Source: Caldibacillus debilis DSM 16016 (GTDB lineage Bacteria > Bacillota > Bacilli > Bacillales > Caldibacillaceae). Taken from it: DNA of 64,000 nucleotides. The position numbers and the translations under genes were made by a program. Within the stretch, counting starts at the first letter, position 1; each line of letters starts with the position of its first letter. This document shows, in pieces, positions 9,444 to 17,822 of the stretch. Under the pieces are notes generated by a model. The model searched no databases and was not told the DNA's origin. It saw only the letters and a program-made list of their open reading frames with translations. The DNA is taken from contig NZ_KB912883.1 of NCBI RefSeq assembly GCF_000383875.1, forward strand, positions 22,339 through 86,338, given 5' to 3'.

Positions 9444-10149
9444 GCTGGAAAGATTTGAAGAACGGCTGTTGGTGAACGTCCTGGCGGAAGACGAAAAGAA
9501 CGCGGCGGCCGTGTTGGAAGCCGGGGATGGGTATGTCGTTCCCGGGATCGCCGCGGCCGATTTTCCGGAAATCGACGGGGCCGTCGGGCGGGTGCTTTCC
9601 TTGAAGAAGGCTGCTCCCGCCGTCAGCGTCGGCCTCGGGGGCGGCGGAAGCTTCCGCGAGTGGGAGCGGGTTTTGAAAATCGCCGAGCGGGCCCGCCCGG
9701 AACATATTAACCAGCCCTTTGAAAAAGCGCCCTTCGTTCAAGGCTATTTGGCGGCCGAAGGGATACATCCGGTCATCAACGCCCTCGTTTCCCCGGCGGG
9801 CGAAATCGGCAAAGTCCGCCTGGCGACAGGGATGGAAATGGAAGCGGAGCGGTTTTTGGATCTGGCGGCCGCCTTGGGGATCGTTTCCGTCAAAGTGATG
9901 CCGGTGAACGGGCTGGCTCATCTGGAGGAACTTGTCTTCATCGCAGAAGCGGCGGCAAAGCGGGGCATCAGGGGGATCGAGCCGGCGGGCGGAATTAAAT
10001 CCGAACATTTGCCCGTTTTGTATCAGGCGCTGAAAAAGACGAAAATCGAATTGATCATGCCCCATATTTTCGGCGATGTTCTCGCCGGAAAAGGAAGGTC
10101 GGATCCGGCGAAGGTCGAAAACCTGTTCCGTCTGTTGAAAAGGAGGTAA
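9430..10149 (+). CDS. KDGP-aldolase family protein (DgaF-like)
   Basis: 239-residue TIM-barrel aldolase resembling the KDGP_aldolase/DgaF family, which splits 2-keto-3-deoxy-phosphogluconate-like acids into pyruvate and a triose phosphate. Visible motifs are 'GLGGGGSF' near residue 70, the likely Schiff-base lysine in 'VSVKVMPVNG', and 'GIEPAGGIK' before the last barrel strands. The start overlaps the creatininase gene, with GAGGAGAGCGAAAG as ribosome site. This enzyme would deliver the pathway's end products to glycolysis. Family good; exact substrate not determined. Confidence 0.82.
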   Translation: MNLFELERFEERLLVNVLAEDEKNAAAVLEAGDGYVVPGIAAADFPEIDGAVGRVLSLKKAAPAVSVGLGGGGSFREWERVLKIAERARPEHINQPFEKAPFVQGYLAAEGIHPVINALVSPAGEIGKVRLATGMEMEAERFLDLAAALGIVSVKVMPVNGLAHLEELVFIAEAAAKRGIRGIEPAGGIKSEHLPVLYQALKKTKIELIMPHIFGDVLAGKGRSDPAKVENLFRLLKRR

Positions 10150-10153
10150 GACG

Positions 10154-10897
10154 ATGATCGATCAATATTATGCAAAGGTTCAGGAAAGGCTGGAACTCAT
10201 TTTAAAAAATGAACGGGAAAAGATGGAAGAAGCGGCGGCGAAGGTGGCCGATTCGATCGAAAAAGGGGGAATCGTCCATCTGTTCGGCTGCGGCCATTCC
10301 CATATTTTAACCGAAGAAGTGTTTTACCGCGCCGGCGGGCTTGTTCCCGTGAACCCGGTGCTCCACGAGCCGCTCATGCTGCACGAGGGGGCCGTCCTGT
10401 CATCCCGGCTGGAAAGAAAAAATGACTACGCGAAAAATTTCATGAAGGACGTGGATATCCGGCCGGAGGACGTGTTCTTTGTCCTTTCCACCTCGGGAAG
10501 GAATCCGGTGCCCATCGACGCGGCTTACCTCGCAAAAGAAAAGGGCGCCTATGTGATTGCCGTGACTTCCAAAGCCTATTCCGACAGCCAGCCGTCGCGG
10601 CACGTGAGCGGAAAAAGGCTGTATGAAGCGGCCGATCTGGTGATCGACAACCATTCCGTCATCGGCGATGCGGTATTGACCCATGAAAAGGTGGCCGTGC
10701 CCTTCACTCCGACTTCGACCCTCACCGGCGTTTTTATCCTGAACGCCGTCTTTGCGGGGGCGATCGCCCGCATGGCCGAGGACGGGTTCGATGTCCCGGT
10801 CTTCTTGAGCGGGAACCTGGAAGGGGCGGACCAACACAACAACGCCCTCATCGAAAAGTACAAGGACAGGATTCCTTTATTGACGAAAGGTTTATAG
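10154..10897 (+). CDS. SIS-domain phosphosugar isomerase (UPF0309 type)
   Basis: 247-residue SIS-fold protein likely to bind and isomerise a phosphorylated sugar (or amino sugar). The phosphosugar site is seen in 'HLFGCGHSHILTEE' and 'FFVLSTSGRNPVPIDAA', and the N-terminal helix is charged. UPF0309 members are annotated as sugar isomerases without proven substrates. It starts 4 bases after the aldolase stop, with AAGGAGG overlapping the aldolase's 3' end. It is the last gene of the PTS operon; no strong terminator is visible after it. Confidence 0.82.
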   Translation: MIDQYYAKVQERLELILKNEREKMEEAAAKVADSIEKGGIVHLFGCGHSHILTEEVFYRAGGLVPVNPVLHEPLMLHEGAVLSSRLERKNDYAKNFMKDVDIRPEDVFFVLSTSGRNPVPIDAAYLAKEKGAYVIAVTSKAYSDSQPSRHVSGKRLYEAADLVIDNHSVIGDAVLTHEKVAVPFTPTSTLTGVFILNAVFAGAIARMAEDGFDVPVFLSGNLEGADQHNNALIEKYKDRIPLLTKGL

Positions 10898-11007
10898 AAA
10901 AGGCGGCCGCCCGGATGCCTGCCGCAAGGCCCGCGCGAAGGGGCCGCCGGGGAAAAACGGGTTCCCTTTCCTTTCCCTTCCTTTGGCGGAACGGACCATG
11001 TAAAATA

Positions 11008-11036
11008 TTGTTAAAGTTCCTGCTTTCATGTAACAT
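11008..11036 (+). promoter_or_regulatory. candidate sigma-A promoter of ppaC
   Basis: TTGTTA at 11008-11013 and TAACAT at 11031-11036 are separated by 17 bases, about 40 bases before the ppaC start. This is a fair match to the housekeeping consensus, seen by eye. Confidence 0.45.
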
Positions 11037-11076
11037 ATAGTATTGACATGCAAATCAAGGAAGTGGAGTGGAAGAC

Positions 11077-12018
11077 ATGGAAAAGGTTTTGATTTTCGGC
11101 CATAAAAATCCGGATACGGACTCCATTTGTTCGGCGATTGCCTATGCGGCATTGAAAAGGGAGCTCGGCATGAACGCGGAAGCGGTCCGCCTCGGCGAGG
11201 TGAACGGGGAAACCCAGTATGCCCTCGACTATTTCCGCATGGACGCGCCCCGGCTTGTGAAGAGAGTAACCGACGAAACGAAAACGGTCATTTTGGTGGA
11301 CCATAATGAACGCCAGCAAAGCGCGGACGACATCGCGGAAGCGAAGATTTTGGAAGTGATCGACCATCACCGGATCGCCAACTTTGAAACGGCCGATCCC
11401 CTTTATTACCGGGCGGAACCTGTCGGCTGCACGGCCACGATCCTGAAAAAATTGTACAAGGAACATAACATCCCGATCAAAAAGGAGATTGCCGGGCTTT
11501 TGGTGTCCGCCATCATCTCCGATTCCCTCCTGTTCAAATCTCCCACCTGCACGGAGGAGGATGTTCAAGCCGCCCGGGAATTGGCGGAAATCGCGGGGAT
11601 CGATTTGGAAAGTTACGGCATGGCCATGCTGAAGGCCGGCGCCAACGTCGGCGGCAAGTCGGCCGAGGAACTCATTTCCTTGGATGCGAAGGAATTCCAC
11701 ATGGGCGGTTATCATGTGGAAATCGCCCAGGTGAATACGGTCGATCCGAATGAGGTGCTCGCCAAAAAGGCGGAGCTCGAAAAAGCGATCGAATCGGTCA
11801 TCGAGCGGAAGGGGCTGGATTTGTTCCTCTTCGTCATCACCGACATTTTGAACAGCGATTCGATCGGCATCGCCCTCGGCAAGGAACAGAAGGCGGCCGG
11901 GGAAGCCTTCGCCGCCGAGGTGGAAAACAACACCCTCTTCATGAAAGGCGTCGTATCGAGGAAGAAGCAAGTCGTGCCGGTTTTGACGAATGCCTTTGAA
12001 AAAAGAAAGAAATCATAA
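11077..12018 (+). CDS. ppaC: manganese-dependent inorganic pyrophosphatase
   Basis: Family II pyrophosphatase that hydrolyses PPi to two phosphates in the cytoplasm, pulling biosynthetic reactions forward. The 313-residue protein carries the DHH-family metal motifs 'GHKNPDTDS' at the N-terminus, '[11 protein letters not shown]' and '[12 protein letters not shown]', and the C-terminal '[13 protein letters not shown]' that binds substrate. It is close in length and sequence to B. subtilis PpaC. ATG 11077 is used, matching the usual M-E-K start, with GGAG 8 bases upstream; a GTG at 11068 is in frame but lacks a site. Monocistronic, bounded by its own terminator. Confidence 0.95.
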   Translation: MEKVLIFGHKNPDTDSICSAIAYAALKRELGMNAEAVRLGEVNGETQYALDYFRMDAPRLVKRVTDETKTVILVDHNERQQSADDIAEAKILEVIDHHRIANFETADPLYYRAEPVGCTATILKKLYKEHNIPIKKEIAGLLVSAIISDSLLFKSPTCTEEDVQAARELAEIAGIDLESYGMAMLKAGANVGGKSAEELISLDAKEFHMGGYHVEIAQVNTVDPNEVLAKKAELEKAIESVIERKGLDLFLFVITDILNSDSIGIALGKEQKAAGEAFAAEVENNTLFMKGVVSRKKQVVPVLTNAFEKRKKS

Positions 12019-12023
12019 CGCCG

Positions 12024-12064
12024 AAAAGGGGTGATCCGAATGGAACGGATCACCCCTTTGTTTT
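12024..12064 (+). terminator. rho-independent terminator of ppaC
   Basis: A 14-bp stem (AAAGGGGTGATCCG at 12025-12038 with its complement at 12046-12059), a 7-base loop, then GTTTT. Nearly perfect pairing makes this a strong terminator directly behind ppaC. Confidence 0.9.
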
Positions 12065-12156
12065 CTCCGGGATGGCGCGGGCAGCGGCATCCCGTTCCCG
12101 CTTTTTCCCGGCCGGTTGTTGCCTTTGCCGCTCCTTGTCCGCCCGGTCTTTTGGTT

Positions 12157-13020
12157 TCAGGCATGGGTGAGGAGGATGGGGATGCCGGACGGATCACGGA
12201 CGAGATGGCCGCCGGGAACCGGTTCGGCCTCGATCCCTTCGCCGGCCAAGGCGCGGAGGGCATGATGACATGAATCGGCATCCGGATATCGGATCGTGTA
12301 ATGTTTCAGGCCGAAACTGTTTTCGGGAGGCTGCTTGGCGCCCTTCCCCATCCAAAGGTTAAAACCGATGTGATGATGATACCCTCCCGCGGAAACGAAC
12401 TGTCCTTGAAACATGGCCTTCATTTGCGGCGAAAATTGGATTTCAAACCCTAAAATCCCGGCATAAAAATGTTCCGCCGCTTCCAGATCGGCGACATGCA
12501 GGTGGATATGGCCCATCTTCGTCCCTTCGGGCATCCCTGTCCACGGGGTGCCCTTTCCTGCCGACAAAACGCTTTTCACATCCAAGGGCAAAGTCGCCGA
12601 CAGAATATAGCCTTCTTCATCCCGCTGCCACGTATCGCGGGGGCGGTCGGCATAGATTTCAATCCCGTTCCCGTCCGGATCCGACAAATAAATCGCCTCG
12701 CTGAAAAGATGGTCGGAGGCCCCGGTCAGCGGATATCCGGCGGCCAGCAGATGGGCCAGGGCGGCGCCCAAATGATTCCTCCCGGGCAAGAGGAGGGCGA
12801 AATGGTAAAGACCGGTCGTGCGCGGCGGTTTTTTCTCGCCGTTTTTCAATTCCTCCAAATAGAGCAGCGGGTCTTTCCCGTCGGCGGAAAGGACGGCGGT
12901 GTTCCCTTCCCGCCGGATCGTCCGCAATCCGATGATTTTTTCATAAAAGGGGATGGAGACGCCGAAATCTTTGACTTTCAGACAAACGGGACCTAAATGC
13001 ACGCGCGGATCAATCGCCAT
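12157..13020 (-). CDS. catE: catechol-2,3-dioxygenase-like VOC protein
   Basis: 287-residue extradiol-dioxygenase-type protein with two vicinal-oxygen-chelate repeats. The N-terminal half begins 'HLGPVCLKVKDFGVSIPFYE' and ends with the metal glutamate in 'GIEIYADRP'. The second half begins 'GHIHLHVADLEAAEHFY' and contains 'GYHHHIGFN'. It matches CatE (YfiE) of Bacillus, which opens catechol rings and is induced by quinone/catechol stress. Ribosome site AAGGAAAGGAAG precedes the ATG at 13020. Its promoter overlaps a palindrome of the type bound by YodB/CatR quinone sensors. No catD neighbour is present here. Confidence 0.88.
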   Translation of the reverse strand: MAIDPRVHLGPVCLKVKDFGVSIPFYEKIIGLRTIRREGNTAVLSADGKDPLLYLEELKNGEKKPPRTTGLYHFALLLPGRNHLGAALAHLLAAGYPLTGASDHLFSEAIYLSDPDGNGIEIYADRPRDTWQRDEEGYILSATLPLDVKSVLSAGKGTPWTGMPEGTKMGHIHLHVADLEAAEHFYAGILGFEIQFSPQMKAMFQGQFVSAGGYHHHIGFNLWMGKGAKQPPENSFGLKHYTIRYPDADSCHHALRALAGEGIEAEPVPGGHLVRDPSGIPILLTHA

Positions 13021-13058
13021 GAAAATCGTTCTTCCTTTCCTTAGATTGGGCGCTAAAG

Positions 13059-13103
13059 TTACTTTTCGTAAGTAATTATAATTTTTAAATTAACAAAGGT
13101 CAA
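13059..13103 (-). promoter_or_regulatory. catE promoter with CatR/YodB-like operator
   Basis: On the minus strand, TTGACC (13103-13098) and TATAAT (13080-13075) are spaced 17 bases, a near-ideal sigma-A promoter. Abutting the -10 is the palindrome TTACTT-N5-AAGTAA (13059-13075), which resembles operators of the MarR/DUF24 quinone sensors YodB and CatR as I recall them. A repressor there would cover the transcription start and give derepression by catechols or quinones. Confidence 0.7.
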
Positions 13104-13306
13104 AAGACATGCACCAAAAAATTTCGTTCCGCGGGAAGCCGCAATTTACGCACGGTTCCTCCCCATCATTGCAAAAAACAAATTCGTTCCGCAGGGAGGG
13201 GATTGATCCGGTTCGGGGACAATGGGGGCCTGCGGAAGGCCGGAAAAACTCCGGTGAAATGGAAACGCTTCCTTTGGAAAAATGTATGAAATCAGGATCA
13301 AAAGCG

Positions 13307-13336
13307 TTGAAAAGGATTTTGGTTAAGCGTTAAAAT
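13307..13336 (+). promoter_or_regulatory. candidate zupT promoter
   Basis: TTGAAA (13307-13312) and TAAAAT (13331-13336), 18 bases apart, about 100 bases before zupT. Moderate match to the housekeeping consensus. Confidence 0.4.
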
Positions 13337-13438
13337 GTTTACCAAGCGAAAATTTTGCCCGTTGCTCCAACGAAAACGGAAGATTGGAAGATTTTACGGG
13401 AAAGATGCATCGATGGGTTGCAGAGAGGGAGAGGACGA

Positions 13439-14242
13439 ATGCCGGATAATGTATTGGCCGCTTTCGGACTGACTCTGTTTGCCGGATTGTCCACCGGGAT
13501 CGGAAGCGTGCTCGCTTTTTTTACGAAAACGACGAACACGAAGTTTTTATCGTTTTCCCTCGGTTTTTCCGCCGGTGTGATGATTTACGTCTCGATGATC
13601 GAGATCTTTTTTAAGGCGCAGGAGTCTTTGGTGGAAGCCGTCGGGACGGTGGAAGGCAGCTGGCTTACGGTTTTGGGCTTTTTCGGGGGAATGGTTTTGA
13701 TCGCGCTGATCGACCGGTTTATTCCGACCCAGCGGAATCCCCATGAGATTAAAAAGGTGGAAGAAATGGATGCCGGTCCCGCCCAAAATGCCGAACTTCT
13801 GAAAATGGGGCTTTTCGCCGCCCTCGCCATCGGGATTCACAATTTTCCGGAAGGCATCGCCACCTTCGCCTCTTCTTTGCAGGATCCCAGGCTGGGAATC
13901 ATGATTGCCGTTGCCGTGGCGATCCATAATATTCCCGAGGGAATTGCCGTCTCCGTTCCCGTTTATTACTCCACGGGCGACCGGAAAAAGGCGTTTAAGC
14001 TCTCCTTTTTTTCCGGTTTGGCGGAACCTGTGGGCGCCCTATGCGCTTACCTGATTTTCATGCCCTTTTTGAACGGGATATTTTTCGGCATTCTCTTTGC
14101 CGCCGTCGCGGGGATCATGGTATTCATTTCCCTCGACGAACTGCTGCCGGCGGCGAAAAAATACGATGAGGCCCATATATCGATTTATGGATTGATGGGC
14201 GGGATGGCGGTCATGGCCGTCAGTCTGCTCCTGTTTATATAA
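13439..14242 (+). CDS. zupT: ZIP-family zinc transporter ZupT
   Basis: 267-residue membrane transporter importing zinc and other divalent metals. About eight transmembrane helices are visible. The paired metal-binding motifs 'IHNFPEGIATF' and 'IHNIPEGIAVS' lie in helices IV and V, separated by 'DPRLGIMIAVAVA'. A short charged cytoplasmic loop with His and Glu follows helix III. ATG 13439 is preceded by GAGAGGGAGAGGACGA; an ATG 84 bases upstream lacks a ribosome site. The last nine codons and stop are repeated, with changes, 62 bases downstream. Confidence 0.9.
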   Translation: MPDNVLAAFGLTLFAGLSTGIGSVLAFFTKTTNTKFLSFSLGFSAGVMIYVSMIEIFFKAQESLVEAVGTVEGSWLTVLGFFGGMVLIALIDRFIPTQRNPHEIKKVEEMDAGPAQNAELLKMGLFAALAIGIHNFPEGIATFASSLQDPRLGIMIAVAVAIHNIPEGIAVSVPVYYSTGDRKKAFKLSFFSGLAEPVGALCAYLIFMPFLNGIFFGILFAAVAGIMVFISLDELLPAAKKYDEAHISIYGLMGGMAVMAVSLLLFI

Positions 14243-14306
14243 CCTGCGTATCGACGGAATCGTTTGGAATTCCATTCGCCGTCAGTCTGCTTTTGTTTAT
14301 CTAACC
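14216..14306 (+). repeat. duplicated 3' end of zupT
   Basis: The 29 bases 14216-14244, covering the last zupT codons and stop, recur at 14278-14306 with 26 of 29 identical (differences in CTCCTG/CTTTTG and TATATAA/TATCTAA). The 33 bases between the copies are unrelated to what follows the second copy, so this is not a simple tandem duplication. The stretch 14307-14436 after it contains no gene that can be supported. Confidence 0.8.
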
Positions 14307-14430
14307 CCCAGGCCGGCGCTTTGATCGGCGGAAGGGCGGCCTGGCCTTATTCGGACACCGGCATTTCGCTTTGGGCGCGGGTTCAGGCCGCCTTGCCCTT
14401 GCCCGGATGAAAACTTCGGTGTTCCGGTGA

Positions 14431-14480
14431 AAAAAACGGGAAGGGAAGCTGCCGTTTTGGCGCTTCCCTTCTTAATTTTT
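14431..14480. terminator. bidirectional terminator between zupT and pyrP
   Basis: The stem AAGGGAAGC (14441-14449) pairs with GCTTCCCTT (14462-14470), extended by GCC/GGC around a GTTTT loop. On the plus strand it is followed by CTTAATTTTT. On the minus strand it is followed by the complement of AAAAAACGGG, i.e. CCCGTTTTTT. It can end both zupT and the converging uracil permease gene. Confidence 0.85.
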
Positions 14481-14660
14481 GACTTCCGCCTTTTTCTTCA
14501 GCGCTGCGGTTTTCCCGCCGTATGGACGAAGGACGGGAGCGAAACGCGCCGGAGGGGCGCCGCGGCCGGGCGGAACGGTCTTCCGCAGCCTTTGCTGAAG
14601 CCGAAAGAGGCGGGATGCAAGATCCGGCCGGAGCCGTTCGCCAAAGGGCGGGGCTTGCCG

Positions 14661-15965
14661 TCATTCATTGGATAACCGGAACTTCTCCAGCAGCCGGAAA
14701 AACAGGCTGATCAAAATGGCGATGATCGTCGCCAGACCCATCCCCTTCAATGCCACCGAGCCGATATGGATCGTCGCGCCGCTGATCCCGATGGCCAGGA
14801 CGATGCAAGTTAAAATTAAATTTTGCGAGCGGCTGTAGTCCACCTTCGATTCGACGAGCATCCGGATCCCGCTCACGCCGATGATGCCGAAGAGGAGCAA
14901 GGATATGCCGCCCATCACCGGCTGGGGAATGCTCGAGATCAAAGCGGCGAGTTTTCCGAAGAAGGACAGGAAGATGGCGATGACCGCCGCGCCGCCGATC
15001 ACCCAGGTGGAATACACGCGGGTGATCGCCAGCACCCCGATATTTTCCCCGTATGTCGTGTTCGGCGTCGAGCCGACAAAGCTGGACAGGATCGTGGACA
15101 ATCCGTTCCCCAAGAGGGAGCGGTCCAGGCCGGGATCCTTCGCCAGATCCTTCTTGACGATATTCCCTGTGACCAGCAGGTGGCCGATGTGTTCAGGGAT
15201 GAGAACGAGGGCCGCCGGCAGGATGACCAGGATGTCGGACCAATGGAATTTCATCCGGTAAAATTCCGGCAGGGAAAACCAAGGCGCTTCCTTGACGCTG
15301 GACAGGTCGACCATTCCGAATGCCGCCGCGATCACATACCCGCTGACGATTCCGATCAGTATGGGGATGATCTTAAGAAACCCGCGCAATGTGACCCAGC
15401 ATACGATCGTGATGCCGAGGGTCAGCAAGGATACGGCCACCGTCTCGAAATCCGGGGTCCAGCCGGCCGGGGCATCACCCGGTTTGATTAATCCGGCCAT
15501 TTGGGCGGCCACCGGCACAAGCTCGAGGCCGATAACCGCGACGATCGCCCCCATGGCGGCCGGGGGAAAAATCACATCCAGCCAGGCGGTGCCTGCGATT
15601 TTGATAATCAACGAGATCAGGACGAGGACGACGCCGACGGCCAAAAACCCGCCCAACGCGTAGCTGTATCCCTCCCCGCCGCTGTAGTTCCCCAGCACGA
15701 CGAACACGGGGGAAATAAAGGCGAAGCTCGATCCGAGATAGGCGGGGATCTTTCCTTTCGTGATGAAGATGTAGAGCAGCGTGCCGATTCCGTTCATCAG
15801 CAAAATCGTCGCCGGATCCACCTGAAAGAGGATGGGAACCAGCACCGTCGAACCGAACATGGCAAACAGGTGCTGCAAACTTAAAGGAAGGCTTTTCCAG
15901 AATGGAAGGCGTTCGTGAACTTGAATTTCTCTTTCCACTTGCAATCTCCCCTCTCCATTTTTCAA
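14661..15965 (-). CDS. pyrP: uracil permease (NCS2 family)
   Basis: 434-residue proton-coupled nucleobase symporter for uracil. About 12-14 membrane segments are visible. Family motifs include 'LSLQHLFAMFGSTVLVPIL' near the N-terminus, 'SSFVGSTPNTTYGENIGVL' in the substrate region (Q/E and T-T-Y-x-E-N), and 'SIPQPVMGGISLLLFGIIG'. The start is TTG at 15965 behind AAAGGGAAGAC; TTG and GTG codons slightly downstream behind GGAGAGGGGAGA are possible too. The leader carries a PyrR-type attenuator, which independently supports a pyrimidine role. It stands alone, away from any pyr operon genes in this window. Confidence 0.92.
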   Translation of the reverse strand: MKNGEGRLQVEREIQVHERLPFWKSLPLSLQHLFAMFGSTVLVPILFQVDPATILLMNGIGTLLYIFITKGKIPAYLGSSFAFISPVFVVLGNYSGGEGYSYALGGFLAVGVVLVLISLIIKIAGTAWLDVIFPPAAMGAIVAVIGLELVPVAAQMAGLIKPGDAPAGWTPDFETVAVSLLTLGITIVCWVTLRGFLKIIPILIGIVSGYVIAAAFGMVDLSSVKEAPWFSLPEFYRMKFHWSDILVILPAALVLIPEHIGHLLVTGNIVKKDLAKDPGLDRSLLGNGLSTILSSFVGSTPNTTYGENIGVLAITRVYSTWVIGGAAVIAIFLSFFGKLAALISSIPQPVMGGISLLLFGIIGVSGIRMLVESKVDYSRSQNLILTCIVLAIGISGATIHIGSVALKGMGLATIIAILISLFFRLLEKFRLSNE

Positions 15966-16008
15966 GTCTTCCCTTTAAAAACAGCTCGGAAGAGACCGGG
16001 GGACGGCA

Positions 16009-16123
16009 CAAAAAAACACCCTGCCTGTTTCAGGCAAGGTGTTTGCCGCTTGTGAAGTGCGCAAACGCCCCTCTACATGCATTTGCCATGTATGATCTCT
16101 TACCTTGCCAGCCTCACAGGACT
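16009..16123 (-). promoter_or_regulatory. PyrR-controlled transcription attenuator
   Basis: Read on the minus strand, 16123-16110 is AGTCCTGTGAGGCT, a full match to the PyrR-binding loop consensus ARUCCNGNGAGGYU. About 65 bases further, a stem AAACACC...GGTGTTT (16044-16014) is followed by a run of T, a classic terminator just before the permease gene. With UMP-bound PyrR the terminator forms; without it an antiterminator would allow pyrP transcription. Seen in sequence; mechanism from B. subtilis pyr leaders. Confidence 0.88.
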
Positions 16124-16293
16124 GTTTTTAAAGGTAGAATGTTCACTTTTCTTAGTCATTATGGCAACTATTTTTTCATTTGTCAATAAATTTTTTCGCC
16201 GAGCTTTTTGCGATGCTGGCGATTTTGGGGTTTACGACGCCAAATTTCCTTGCTTGATATACGGATTTCCGTAAAGCGGTCCTTTTGATCGGA

Positions 16294-17327
16294 TTAAATC
16301 CAACAGTTTCTCCTGCTTCCCAAAAAAGGCATGAGCCACCCGTTATCCACAATTCGCATTAGTGGATTTTTTCCTTTCCAACTTATCCACTTGTGGATAT
16401 TGGTTTGCGCCGCCTTAACAAGGCTTCGGATGCGATCGCCCTGCTTTTCTTTAACCCGGCCGATCGCCATCGCCAGCATGACGCAAAGAGCAAGCCCGGA
16501 GCGCACCTTCATTTTTTTCATGCCTCGGATCGTATAGATCACAAATCCGAACGATACGTCCAGTCGGCTGTTTACCCGTTCCGCCGCGGTTTTTGGCATA
16601 AATCCGTTCCCATTTGTAACCAGCCCGGTCCATGGGTGTAAAGATCCGCCGATCTTCGGGAAGGGATATCCGTATCCCGCTGGCAATGGGGCATGTCGCA
16701 TGTTCCGCACAGGTGGGCGGGACATAATTTTTTGAGCGTATTCCGGGCTTTTTCAAAGCCTCCGCATACCTTTTCTCTTCCCGTTCCCGTTTTTCGGACA
16801 TTGGCAATGGACATTGCCTTTGTAATTGTAGGTGGGGTTCCTTTAATTGGCGGGTGCTTTCCCCGTCTTCCAAGAATTCCGAATGTCAATAACCGGTTTG
16901 ATGCCGTACCGGTCCCCAACACTTTTCGATCAGCTTGGTATCGTCGCATCCCCGGTCTGCGCTCAATGTCTCTGCTTTGGCGAACCATTCCGATTGCCGT
17001 TCCTCTGTTCCAATAAAAGTGTGTTTTGACCGCCGGTAAGCTGGGTAGGATTGACAAATCTGGTCTTTTATTCATATTTACATTTCTCGCTTACTTTCAT
17101 GTCGTTGAAGGCAACCTGTCCATCCGATTCGCACTGATTCCGAAAAAAGGAGACCGATCGGTGGGCGTTGCCCGGCAATACTCGGGAACCCTCGGGAAAA
17201 TTGGTAATTGCCAGGTGGTTGTCATCAGCCAATTCGTCACCTCGCAGGGGAAAAGCTGTCCAGTCTGTTGATGCCAATTGAACGAAAAAACTGCGATCAA
17301 ATGGCCGCAGCGATTCCGGGGTGCCAT
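16294..17327 (-). pseudogene. decayed DDE-type transposase
   Basis: Remnant of an insertion-sequence transposase broken by at least two frameshifts. Recognisable pieces in order on the minus strand are 'EKVCGGFEKARNTLKKLCPA' plus a C-x2-C..C stretch, then 'EDRRIFTPMDRAGYKWERIY' in another frame, then 'TAAERVNSRLDVSFGF' and 'IRGMKKMKVRSGLALCVMLA' in a third. These are typical of the C-terminal DDE domain of Bacillaceae transposases carrying an 'RTAVERVNSRL' helix. The N-terminal part (about 17075-17327) is too eroded to align by eye, and no terminal inverted repeats were found. The stretch 16124-16293 beside it holds nothing recognisable. Confidence 0.65.
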
Positions 17328-17546
17328 CCCCAGCGATTCCTCAACCTGCTCGTTGATCAGAAGCTATTTGAATTTTATAAATAGAAGATCACAAATCACT
17401 AATCGGTTCCTAGGTTTATAATCAAATGGAGTTTTTTTAATAATTGTGACGGATTTTGTAGAAAAATAGGAAAAATTATATTTATATTAATATTTACATA
17501 TTTAGAAAATAAAGGTAAAATAATTCCATCAGAGATTGGGCGTTAG

Positions 17547-17711
17547 AAAAATAAGGCCGTAGCTAGTTTTTCCCTGTCGAAGGGAAATAGTGCCAGTGTT
17601 TCTTTTCGGGCAGTTGCAACCACGGATTCTGGTGAAAATCAATCCTATTACATTAGATGGAAGGGAAATTCCTCAAAAGCTAGTGCTGACTTAAAAATAA
17701 CAGATGAATGA
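17547..17711 (+). pseudogene. 5'-truncated small protein fragment
   Basis: An open frame of 54 codons with no start codon, preceded by an in-frame TAG and ending at TGA 17709-17711. It is rich in Ser, Ala, Asn and Lys and contains 'ASVSFRAVATTDSGENQSYY' and 'IRWKGNSSKASADLKITDE', with no Cys. A perfect terminator follows within a few bases, which suggests the 3' end of a once-expressed small secreted peptide or protein. Its position just before an ABC-2 export cassette hints at a lost cargo gene, but I recognise no family. Confidence 0.4.
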
Positions 17712-17715
17712 TATT

Positions 17716-17764
17716 AAAACGAACACAATAGAAGGGAATTTTTCCTTCCATTGTGTTCGTTTTC
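17716..17764. terminator. strong hairpin terminator before the ABC cassette
   Basis: AAAACGAACACAAT (17716-17729) pairs with ATTGTGTTCGTTTT, extended by GAAGG/CCTTC around a loop ending in TTTT. The A-rich left flank and T-rich right flank allow termination in both directions. It ends the truncated peptide frame. Confidence 0.85.
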
Positions 17765-17777
17765 TAATTCCATTGAA

Positions 17778-17822
17778 GAAAGGAGACGAGTAACCGTTAG
17801 CCGTTACTCGATGTGAGCGATG
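17778..17822 (+). promoter_or_regulatory. Shine-Dalgarno, hairpin, start-codon arrangement
   Basis: A strong ribosome site GAAAGGAG (17778-17785) lies 34 bases before the only in-frame ATG (17820). Between them is a perfect 8-bp hairpin, CGAGTAAC (17787-17794) / GTTACTCG (17803-17810). Folding would bring the ribosome site to about 10 bases from the ATG. Alternatively the site belonged to a lost upstream reading frame. Confidence 0.5.
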
